DNA from: Pycnopodia helianthoides
Lineage: Eukaryota > Echinodermata > Asteroidea > Forcipulatida > Asteriidae
Assembly: GCA_032158295.1 (NCBI GenBank)
Contig: JASTWB010000040.1
Location: 51,318 to 115,317 of the forward strand
Direction: 5' to 3'
Length of the DNA: 64,000 nt
Under the pieces are notes generated by a model. It was given only the letters and a program-made list of their open reading frames with translations. It ran no database searches and had not been told where the DNA came from. A program made the position numbers and the translations under genes. Below, piece by piece: positions 33,311 through 44,452 of the stretch; positions within the stretch are counted from its first letter, which is position 1; each line of letters opens with the position of its first letter.

Positions 33311-34900
33311 CAAAGTCAGGTATAAGACTTTTAAAAATCCATCGATAATATGAGGGTGATTTGAACGTGCATGTTTTTTGTTTCTCTTAAAGACAGCACT
33401 GTGTGAAAAAAAAAAAAGAAAAAAAAAAACGAAAAAGAAAAAGAAAAAAAACGATGAACATGCTTTAGCGAGGCCTCCGGAGTAACCCCATTTGCCTGTG
33501 ATTAAAGGTCAACAGACGGCAGGACAATGCAAGGCAGAGTCGGGTACAATTCGGGTCTCACTAGCATGCTTAGTTCATGAGTTATGGTCAAACTTAACTA
33601 AATTTATTTTTTGTCATTATTCGGCATGACATTTCGTGCCGGGATGATTGTCTCAGCCACTCGCGTCGCTTACAAAATCATCACAGCCATGGCGTTTCAA
33701 CTTGAAGAGAGCCATTGGCTTTCCAATGGTGCGAAGCTATACAAAATTGAGCTATGATGTGTGGGTGATTTGAACATGTATAATTTGTGTTTCTTCTGAG
33801 AGTACAGAAACCCAGTTGAACATGCTTTTTCGAGGCCTTCGAGGTAACCCCGCTCGCCTGTGATTTCCAGTCTGAATTTTCGTCTCTCTAACATGCTTAG
33901 TTTAAGAGTTATTGTATTTAGTTACAGCCACGGCGTTTCAACTTAAAGAGAGCCCTTGTAAAGTGCTTTCCAATGGTGTAAAGCTTGAACAAATACAGCA
34001 ATGATGTGACGTTGAATCGAACCTGCATACTTTGTGTTTCAGCAGAGAGTACACCAATCCAGTTGAACAGGCTTCTGTGAGGCCTTCGGAGTACTCCCGC
34101 TCGCCTTTGATTTTCGGTCTGAAGATACCAGACAAGGACCATACAAGTTTGATGTTCGGACGAGTGACTAACCAAGGCAGAATCAGGTACAAATGTTGTA
34201 TCTCTAGCATGCTTAGTTCATAAATTAGGCTCAAACTTAACTAAAATTATTTCTTGCAATTATTCGGCCTGACATGTCGCGCCGTCTTGAGATTTCCGGC
34301 ACTTTTTGCTTTTGCCCATGGTGTAGGCCTACTCTCTCAGCCACTCAAATCGCTTGCTAGATCATCACAGCCACGGCGTTTGGACATGAAGAGAGCCCTT
34401 GGGTTGGGGTTTCCAAGGGCCGGGTGTAGGCTTGAAAAAGTCCTGCAAGGAAGTGAGGGTAATTTGAACGTGCATACTTTGTGTTTCAGCTCGTAGTACT
34501 GAAATCCAATTGAAAGTACTCTCGCCAGGACTTCGGAGTTCCTCCGCTCGCCTGTAATTTCCGGACTGAAGATGCAAGACAAGGATCATAAAAGTTTGAT
34601 GTTCAAACTAGTGACTAACTAAGGCAGAGTCAGGTACAAATTTTGTCTTTTTTGCATGCTTAGTTCATGAGTTATGGTCAAACTTAACTAAATTTAATTC
34701 TTGCCATTATTCGGCTTGACATGTCGCGCCGTCTTGAGATTTCCGGCACTTTTTGCTTTTGCCCATTCGGTAAGCCTACCCTCTCAGCCACTCACGTCAC
34801 TTGCAATATCATCACAGCTACGGCGATTGGAAAAGAAAAGAGCCCTTGGGTATGGGGCTTTCCAAAGGTGTAATTCTCTCTAGCACGATGTGTGGCCATG
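33310..34900 (-). repeat. S2 tandem family, right arm
   Basis: About five diverged units in reverse orientation to the left arm. Near 34,230-34,240 the sequence reads straight across the TTAA target used by element 1 on the left, which gives the empty site. The A-rich run at about 33,407-33,450 corresponds to the T run at 7,227. Confidence 0.8.
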
Positions 34901-34904
34901 TACC

Positions 34905-37900
34905 CACACGAAAAAAGGTGTTCGGGAATATCTATTCTATCGTTCTGCACCGTCAAATAGAACTTTGATTTTGAACAGACGATGAAAAAAGTTCTTCGGT
35001 AATTACCTTTGGATTATCCACAAATTCGACCCATGCTCAAAAGCCCAATCTCTGCGATCACTTTTTGCGGGCACCTCCCCCGGTGCTTCCTAATCGATTT
35101 TCAAGTCCACAACTCTCTTATACTAGGAATATATATTGCTTATTCGGGACAAAACGATGACGTCACCATCTCGCGAAAAGCTCATAATTGCCAGGGTTTT
35201 TGGAATTGGCCTTTTTCCCACACGAAAAGGTCTTCGGGGATATCTAATCTATCGTTCTGCACCGTCAATTCAACTTTTTGTTTGACCCGCCATTAAAAAA
35301 TTATAAGGTAGTACCCTTATCAATATTCACAAAATTCGACCCATGCAAAAAAGCCCAATTTCTGCGATCACTCTTTGCGGGCACCTCCACCGATGATGTT
35401 CATATATTTTTCAAGTCCGCACCTCTGTTATACTAGGATATATTGAGCTTGTTTGGGCCCAAACCATGACGTCACCAACTCGAAAAAGCTCATAATTGCC
35501 AGGGTTTTGGGAATTGGCCTTTTTCCCACACGCAAAATATATAATCTATCGTTCTGCACCGTCAATTCAACTTTTTGTTTTTGACCCGCCATTAAAAAAA
35601 TTATTAATATTCACAAAATTCGACCAATGCCAAAAAGCACAATTTCTGCGATCACTTTTTGCGGGCACCCCCCCCCCCCGATGCTGCCCATATAATTTTC
35701 AAGTCCGCAGTTCTCTTATCCTAGGATATATTGAGCTTTTTCGGGACAAAACCATGACGTCACCATCTCGCAAAAAAAAAAAAATATTGCCAGGGTTTTT
35801 GGATTTGGCATTTTTCCCACACGAAAAGGGTCGTCGGGGATATCTAATCTATCGTTCTGCACCGTAAAATCAACTTTTTTTTTGACCTGTCATTAAAAAA
35901 AGTTATAAGGTAGTACCCTTATCAATATTCACAATATTCGACGCATGCCAAAAAGCCCAAATTCTGAAATCACTTTTTGCGGGCACCTCCACCTATGCTG
36001 CCCATATAATTTTTCAAGTCCGCAACTCTCTTATCCTAGGATATATTGAGCTTTTTCGGGCCAAAACCATGACGTCACCAACTCGCAAAGAGCTCATATT
36101 TGCCAGGGTTTTTGGAATCGGCTTTTTTTACCACACGAAAAGGGTCTTTGGGGATAAATAATCTATCGTTCTGCACCGTCAATTCTACTTTTTGTTTTTT
36201 GACCCGCCATTCCAAAAGTTATTAATGTTCACAAAATTCGACCCTGCCAAAAAAACACAATTTCTGCGATCACTTTTTGCGGGCACTTCCCCCGATGCTG
36301 CCCATATAATTTTCAAGTCTGCAACTCTCTTATCCTAGGATATATTGAGCTTTTTCGGGACAAAACGATGACGTCACCATCTCGCAAAAAAAATCATAAT
36401 TGCCAGGGTTTTGGGAATTTGCCTTTTTCCCACACGAAAAGGGCCTTCGGGGATATCTAATCTATCGTTCTGCACCGTAAAATCAACCTTTTTTTTGACC
36501 TGTCATTAAACAAAGTTATAAGGTAGTACCCTTATCAATATTCACAAAATTCGACGCATGCCAAAAAGCCCAAATTCTGAAATCACTTTTTGCGGGCACC
36601 TCCACCTATGCTGCCCATATACTTTTCAAGTCCGCAACTGTCTTTTCCTAGGATATATTGAGCTTTTTCGGGCCAAAACCATGACGTCACCAACTCGCAA
36701 AGAGCTCATATTTGCCAGGGTTTTTGGAATTGGCTTTTTTCCACACGAAAAGGGTCTTTGGGGATATATAATCTATCGTTCTGCACCGTCAATTCTACTT
36801 TTTGTTTTTTGACCCGCATTCCAAAAGTTATTAATGTTCACAAAATTCGACCCATGCCAAAAAACACAATTTCTGCGATAACTTTTTGCGGGCACCTCCC
36901 CCGATGCTGCCCATATAATTTTCAAGTCTGCAACTCTCTTATCCTAGGATATATTGAGCTTTTTCGGGACAAAACCATGACGTCACCATCTCCCCAAAAA
37001 AATTCATTATTGCCAGGGTTTTTGGATTTGGCATTTTTCCCACACGAAAAGGGTCGTCGGGGATATCTAATCTATCGTTCTGCACCATAAAATCAACTTT
37101 TGTTTTGACCTGTCATTTAAAAAAGTTATAAGGTAGTACCATTATCAATATTCACAAAAATTCGACGCATGCCAACAAGCCCAAGTTCTGAAATCACTTT
37201 TTGCGGGCACCTCCACCTATGCTGCCCATATATTTTCAAGTCCACAACTTCTTATCTAGGATATATTGAGCTTTTTCGGGCCAAAACCATGACGTCACCA
37301 ACTCGCAAAGAGCTCATATTTGCCAGGGTTTTTGGAATTGGCTTTTTTTCCCACACGAAAAGGGTCTTTGGGGATATATAATCTATCGTTCTGCACCGTC
37401 AATTCTACTTTTTGTTTTTTGACCCGCCATTCCAAAAGTTATTAATGTTCACAAAATTCGACCCATGCCAAAAAACACAATTTCTGCGATCACTTTTTGC
37501 GAGCACTTCCCCCGATGCTGCCCATATAATTTTCAAGTCTGCAGCTCTCTTATCCTAGGATATATTTAGCTTTTTCGGGACAAAACCATGACGTCACCAT
37601 CTCGCAAAAAAAATCATTATTGCCAGGGTTTTGGGAATTGGCCTTTTTCCCACACGAAAAGGGCCTTCGGGGATATCTAATCTATCGTTCTGCACCATAA
37701 AATCAACTTTTGTTTTGACCTGTCATTTAAAAAAGTTATAAGGTAGTACCCTTATCCATTTTCATAAAATTCGACGCATGCCAAAAAGCCCAAATTCTGA
37801 AATCACTTTTTGCGGGCACCTCCACCTATGCTGCCCATATAATTTTCAAGTCCGCAACTCTCTTATCCTAGGATATATTGAGCTTTTTCGGGCCAAAACC

Positions 37901-38500
37901 ATGACGTCACCAACTCGCAAAGAGCTCATATTTGCCAGGGTTTTTGGAATTGGCCTTTTTCCCACACGAAAAGGGTCTTTGGGGATATATAATCTATCGT
38001 TCTGCACCGTCAATTCTACCTTTTTGTTTTTTGACCCGCCATTACAAAAGTTATTAATGTTCCCAAAATTCGACCCATGCCAAAAAACACAATCTCTGCG
38101 ATCACTTTTTGCGAGCACTTCCCCCGATGCTGCCCATTTAATTTTCAAGTCTGCAACTCTCTTATCCTAGGATATATTGAGCTTTTTCGGGACAAAACCA
38201 TGACATCACCGTCTCGCAAAAAGCTCATTATTGCCAGGGTTTTTGGTATTGGCCTTTTCCCCACACGATAAGGGTCTTCGGGGATATCTAATATATCGTT
38301 CTGCACCGTAAATTCAACTTTTTGTTTGACCTGTCATTAAAAAAAGTTATAAGGTAGTACCCTTATCAATATTCACAGAATTCGACCCATGCCAAAGAGC
38401 CCAATTTCTGCGATCACTTTTTCGGGCACCTCCACCTATGCTGCCCATATGTTCTTCAAGTCCGCAACTCTCTTATCCTAGTTTATATTGTGCTTTTTTG
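34905..38500 (-). repeat. Satellite A, right array with dimeric higher-order repeat
   Basis: Eleven full monomers. TGACGTCA octamers start at 35,158, 35,467, 35,755, 36,070, 36,369, 36,682, 36,978, 37,290, 37,589 and 37,902; the one at 38,210 is mutated. From about 36,070 the spacing alternates 313/298 bp. Two monomer types alternate: one with CACCATCTCGC.. and GACCTGTCATT, the other with CACCAACTCGCAAAGAGC and GACCCGCCATTCC. The array stops mid-monomer at about 38,500. Confidence 0.93.
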
Positions 38501-39309
38501 CGCCAATTTAATTTGAAATTTAACCCGAACGTAGTCTATTCAAAAGTGTAAGAGCAGCAGTGGTCCAATGGCAGGACTCCTGATTCTGCAGAAAAAGTTT
38601 CAGGGTTCGAGACCCTGTAGGGTTTCTTATTTTGGTAGTCTAGTCAAAAGTGTAAGAGCAGCAGTGGTCCAGTGTTAGGACAACTGACCTTGGAGAAAAA
38701 AGGTTTAGGGTTCGAGACCCTGTAGGGTTTCTTATTTTGGAATTTGAAAGTAAATAAAATTTAATTTGAAATTTAACACGAACGTAGTCTAGTCAAAAGT
38801 GTAAGAGCAGCAGGGGTCCAGTGGCAGGACTCCTGACTCTGAAAAAAAAGGTTTAGGGTTCGAGACCCTGTAGGGTTTCTTATTTTGGAAATTTAAAATA
38901 AATAAAATAACATTTGAAATTTAATCCGAACGTAGTCTAGTCAAAAGTGTAAGAGCAGCAGTGGTCCAGTGGCAGGACTAATGACTCTAAAGAAAAAGCT
39001 TCAGGGTTCGAGACCCTATTGGGTTTTTTATTTTGGAAATAGAAAATAATTAAATTTGAAATTTAACCCGAACGTAGTGTAGTCAAAAGTGACAGAGCAG
39101 CAGTGGTCCAGTGTTAGGACAACTGACCTTGGAGAAAAAAAGTTCAGGGTTCGAGACCCTGTAGGGTTTCTTATTTTTGAAATTGAAAGTAAATAAAATT
39201 AAGTTTTGAAATTAAACCCGAACGTAGTCTAGTCAAAAGTGTAAGAGCAGCAGTGGTCCAGTGGCAGAACTCCTGACTCTGAAAAAAAAGGTTCAGGGTT
39301 CGAGACCCT

Positions 39310-39344
<35 letters not shown>

Positions 39345-41480
39345 GAAATTGAAAATAAATAAATTAAATTTGAAATTTAACCCGAACGTAGTCTAGTCAA
39401 AAGTGTAAGAGCAGCAGTGGTCCAGTGGCAGGACTCCTGACTCTGAAGGAAAACGTTCAGGGTTCGAGACTCTGTGGGGTTTCTTATTTTGGAAATTGAA
39501 AGTAAATAAAATTAAGTTTTGAAATTAAACCCGAACGTAGTCTAGTCAAAAGTGTAAGAGCAGCGGGGGTCCAGTGGCAGGACAACTGACTCTGGAGAAA
39601 AAAGTTCAGAGTTCAAGACCCTACTGGTTTTTTTTATTTTGGAAATTGAAAATAAATAAATTTGAAATTTAACTCAAACGTAGTCTAGTCAAAAGTGTAA
39701 GAGCAGCAGTGGTCCAGTGGCAGGACTCCTGACTCTGAAGAAAAAAGGGTTCAGGGTTGAGACCCTGGAGGTTTTTTTTTATTTTGGAAATTGAAAATAA
39801 ATAAAATTAAATTAAATTTGAAATTTAATCCGAACGTAGTCTAGTCAAAAGTGTAAGAGTAGCAGTGGTCCTTGGCAGGACTCCTGACTCTGAAGAAAAA
39901 GGTTCAGGTTGAGACCCTGAAGGTTTTTTTATTTTGGAAATTGAAAATAATAAAATTAAATTAAATTGAAATTTAATCCGAACGTAGTCTAGTCAAAAGT
40001 GTAAGAGCAGCAGTGGTCCAGTGGCAGGACTCCTGACTCTGAAGAAAAGGTTCAGGGTTCAGACCCTGGAGGTTTTTTATTTTATTTTGGAAATTGAAAA
40101 TAATAAAATAAATAAATTTGAAATTTAATCCGAACGTAGTCTAGTCAAAAGTGTAAGAGCAGCAGTGGTCCAGTGGCAGGACTCCAGACTCTGAAGAAAA
40201 AGGTTCAGGGTTCGAGACCCTGGAGGTTTTTTTTTTCTTTTGGAAATTAAAAATAAATAAATTAAATTAAATTTGAAATTTAATCCGAACGTAGTCTAGT
40301 CAAAAGTGTAAGAGTAGCAGTGGTCCAGTGGCAGGACTCCGACTCTGAAGAAAAAGGTTCAGGGTTCGAGACCCTGGAGTTTTTCTTTTTTGGAAATTGA
40401 AAATGAATAAAATTAAATTAAATTTGAAATTTAATCCGAACGTAGTCTAGTCAAAAGTGTAAGAGTAGCAGTGGTCCAGTGGCAGGACTCCAGACTCTGA
40501 AGAGAAAGGTTCAGGGTTCGAGACCTGGATGTTTTTTTTTTAATTTTGGAAATTGAAAATGAGAAAAATAAAATAAATTTGAGATTAATCCGAACGTAGT
40601 CAAGTCAAAAGTGTAAGAGCAGTGGTCCAGTGGCAGGACTCCTGACTCTGAAGAAAAAAGGGTTCAGGGTTGGAGACCCTGAGGTTTTTTTTTTTTTAAT
40701 TTTGGAATATTGAAAATAAATAAAATAAATTAAATTTGAAATTTAATCCGAACGTAGTCTAGTCAAAAGTGTAAGAGTAGCAGTGGTCCAGTGGCAGGAC
40801 TCCAGACTCTGAAGAAAAAGGTTCCGGGTTCGAGACCCTGGATGGGTTTTTTTATTTTGGAAATTGAAAATGAATAAAATAAAATAAAATTTGAAATTTA
40901 ATCCGAACGTAGTCTAGTCAAAAGTGTAAGAGCAGCAAGGGTACAAGTGGCAGGACATCCTGACTCTGAAGAAAAAAGGTTCAGGGTTCGAGACCCTGGA
41001 GTTTTTTATTTTTATTTTGGAAATTGAAAATAAATAAAATAAAATTAATTTGAAATTTAATCATAACGTAGTCTAGTCAAAAGTGAAAGAGCAGCTGTGG
41101 TCCAGTGGCAGGACTCCTGACTCTGAAGAAAAAGGTTCAGGGTTCGAGACCCTGTAGGGTTTTCTTTTTTGGAATTGAAAATAATAAAATAAATTTAAAT
41201 TTAACCGAACGTAGTCTAGTCAAAAGTGTAAGAGTAGCAGTGGTCCAGTGGCAGGACTCCTGACTCCGAAGGAAAACGTTCAGGGTTCGAGACCCTGAGG
41301 TTTTTTCATTTTTGGAAATTGAAAATAAATAAAATAAAAATTTGAAATTTAACCCGAACGTAGTCTAGTCAAAAGTGTAAGAGCAGCGGTGGTCCAGTGG
41401 CAGGACTCTGACTCTGAGAAAAAAGGTTCAGGTTCGAGACCCTGTTTTTTTTTTTTTTTTTGGAAATTGAAAATAAAATA
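38501..41480 (+). repeat. tRNA-like tandem array, clean part (~150-bp unit)
   Basis: About 20 units of roughly 150 bp (one is 105 bp). Each has GAACGTAGTCTAGTCAAAAG, then AGAGCAGCAG, an A-box word TGGTCCAGTGG, CTGACTCTGAAG, a B-box word GGTTCGAGACC, a T run of varying length, and an AT-rich spacer with TTTGAAATTTAA. Variant units carry GACAACTGACCTTGGAG in the middle (38,652, 39,100). Long T runs reach 35 bases (39,309-39,343). Confidence 0.9.
40157..40236 (+). ncRNA. Representative tRNA-like unit with Pol III boxes
   Basis: The A box (40,166-40,176) matches TRGYNNARNNG at every position and the B box (40,209-40,219) matches the GWTCRANNC core. A D-arm pairs GGTC (40,167-40,170) with GACT (40,180-40,183). 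A T-arm pairs CAGGG (40,206-40,210) with CCCTG (40,218-40,222) around TTCGAGA. The middle holds CTCTGAA, as in a tRNA-Gln(CUG) anticodon loop, but its stem and the acceptor stem do not pair. A T run follows as a possible terminator. So it is tRNA-derived and possibly transcribable, but not a functional tRNA. Confidence 0.6.
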
Positions 41481-43111
41481 ATTAAATTTGAAATTTAATT
41501 AAATTTAATAAAGCTAGTCAAAGTGAAAAAGCAGATGGGGGAGGCTCCGACTCTAAAAAAAAAGGTTAGGGTTCGAGACCCCGGGTTTTTTTTTTTGGGG
41601 GGGGAATTTTTAAAAAAAAAAATAAAATTTTAAAATTTAAATTTAACCAACGTGTCTAGTCAAAAATGTAAAAACAGCAGTGGTCCCAAAAGGGGACCCG
41701 CTCTGAAGAAAAAATAGGGTTCGAGATGGATTTTTTTTTTTTTTTTTGGGGAAAATTAAAAAAATAAAATAAAAATTAAATTTGAAATTTTTTTCCAAGT
41801 ATTATCAAAATAAAAGGCAGGGGTGGGGACTCCGCTTGAAGAAAAAAAGGTTTTTGGGTTGAGACCCGGGTTTTTTTTTTTTTTTTTTGGGGGGGGGAAT
41901 TTTAAAAAGAAAAAAAAAAAAATTTAAATTTAATCCAATTGAAATCAAAAATTAAGGGCAGCGTGGCGGGAAACCCCGCTTAAGAAAAAGGGTTTGGGTT
42001 CGGACCCCGGAGGTTTTTTTTTTTTTTTTTTTTAAAATTAAAATTAAAAAAATTAAATTAAATTTTAAATTTTTTCCCAAGGGCTCCCAAAAATTTAAAA
42101 GCAAATGGTCCCGTGGGGGGGAATTGTCAAAAAAAAGGTTAAATTTTAGATGGAGGTTTTTTTTTTTTTTTTTTAAATTAAAAAAAAAATTTAAAAATTA
42201 AATTTTAAATTTTTAACCCAACGTGCTAGTAAAAGTGTAAGAGAAGGCCGTGGGGGACTCCGACTTGAAGAAAAAAATTGGGTTCGAGACCCGGTTTTTT
42301 TTTTTTTTTTTTTTTTTTGGGGAAAATTTAAAATTAAAAAAATAAAATAAAATTTTAAAAATTTTAAACCGAAGTAGGTTTGTCAAAAGTGTAAAGCAGC
42401 AGTGGTTAAATGGCCCGGAAACCCCAAATTTTGAAGAAAAAGGGTTTAAGGGGTTTGAGAACCCCGGGGTTTTTTTTTTTTTCTTTTTTTTTTTGTTTGG
42501 AAAATTTTGGAAAATAAAGAAAAATTAAAAATTTTTTTTAAATTTGAAAAAATTTAAAATTTTCCCAACGGAGTCTAGTCCAAAAAATTTTAAAGGCAGT
42601 GGGGCCAAATGCAGGGTTGACCTTTAAAAAAAAGGTTTAGGGGGTTTAGCTTTTTTTTTTTTTTTTTTTTTTTGGGGAAAAGAAAAAAAATAAAATTAAA
42701 TTAAAAAATTTAACCCAACGTAGTTAGTCAAAAGGAAAAGCAGCGTGTTTAAGGGGGCAGGACTCCGACTTGAAAAAAAAAGGTTTAGGGTTTTGAGACC
42801 CCGGGGGTTTTTTTTTTTTTTTTTTTTAAATTTAAAATAAAAAAAAAAATTAAATTTGAAATTTTAAGAAGTATCTAGTCAAAATTTTAAAGCAGCAGTG
42901 GGTTAGTGGCAGGCCCCCGATTGAAGAAAAAAGGTTCGGGGTTTGAGACCCCGGAGGGGTTTTTTTTTTTGGAAATTGAAAAAAATAAATAAATTAAAAT
43001 TTTAAAAATTTTAATTTCCCAAGTAGTCCCAGTCAAAAGTGTAAAAGAGCAGGGTCCCGGGGGGGCAGGGCTCCCGCCCCTGAAAAAAAGGGCCCGGGTT
43101 TTGAGACCGGT

Positions 43112-43145
<34 letters not shown>

Positions 43146-44421
43146 GAAAAAGGAAAAAAAAATCAATTAAAAAAAAATTTTAAATATAACCGAAAGTAGG
43201 GAGTCAAAAGTTAAGGGCCCAGTTTGGGCCCTTTGGGAGGACTCCCGACCAAAAGAAAAAGGTTAGGGTTCGGACCCCCGGGGGTTTTTTTTTTTTTTTA
43301 AATTTTAAAAATAAAAAATAAAAAAAAATTTGAAATTTAAATTAAAAGTTTTGTCAAAAGTGTAAAACAGATTTGGGCCAGTGGGGTGACTCCCCCCGAA
43401 GAAAAAGGTTTAGGGGTTTGAACCCCGGAGTTTTTTTTTTTTTTTTTTGAAAATTTAAAAAAAAATTAAATTTAAAAAAAAATTTGAAATTTAAACCCAA
43501 AGTAGTTATCAAAAGTGAAGAGAGCAGTGGTCCCTGGCAGGGCTCCGTTTTGAAGAAAAAAGGTTTAGGGTTCAGAAATTGGGTGGGTTTTTTTTATTTT
43601 GGAAATTGAAAATTAAAAAAAAAAAAAAAAATTTAAATTTTTTTCCCAAGAAATCTAGTCAAAAGTTAAGACAGATTTGGGCCCGTGGCAGGGCTCCCGA
43701 TTGGAAAAAAAAGGTTCAGGGTTCGGACCTGGAATTTTTTTTTTTTTTTTTTTGAAAATTAAAAAAAAAATAAAATTTAAATTTTTAACTTTAATTCCGA
43801 AGTAGTCCCAGTCAAAAGTGTAAGAGAGCAGTGGTCCATGGGGGAAAAAGCCCCGAAGAAAAAAATTTAAGGGGTTTGAGACCCTCGGGAAATTTAAAAA
43901 AATAAAAGGTCGGGTTCGAAAACCTTTGGAGGGATTGGTTTTTTTTTTTTTAAAATTTTTAAAAATTTAAAAAAAATAAATTAAATTTAAAAATTTTCCC
44001 GGGAAAGTATTTAGTCCAAAAAAAAAAAGGCCCGCGTGGGCCGTTTTGGCCCCGGGTCCCCGATTGGGAAAAAAAAGTTTAGGGTTTTGAGCCCCCAGGG
44101 TTTTTTTTTTTTTTTTTAAAATTTAAAATAAAAAAATTTAAAATTTTAAAAATTAAATTTAACCGAAGTTTGTCTAGTCAAAAATAAAACGGAGCGTGGT
44201 TTCCAAATGGCAGGCCCCGACTTGAAAAAAAGGTTTTAGGGTTTTGGACCCTGGGGGGTTTTTTTTTTAATTTTTTTTTAAATTTGGGAAAAAAATTAAA
44301 ATTAAAAAAAAATTTTTAAAATTTTTTTTTTTAACGTTTTTCTAGTCAAAAGTGTAAGGCAACAGTGGTCCATGGCAACTCCCGACTTGAAAAAAAAGGG
44401 TTAGGGTTCCCAGACCCCGGG

Positions 44422-44452
<31 letters not shown>

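Noticed and set aside
38547..38640. Functional tRNA genes in the array
   Set aside because: A and B boxes, D-arm and T-arm are present, but acceptor and anticodon stems do not pair; better called tRNA-like.
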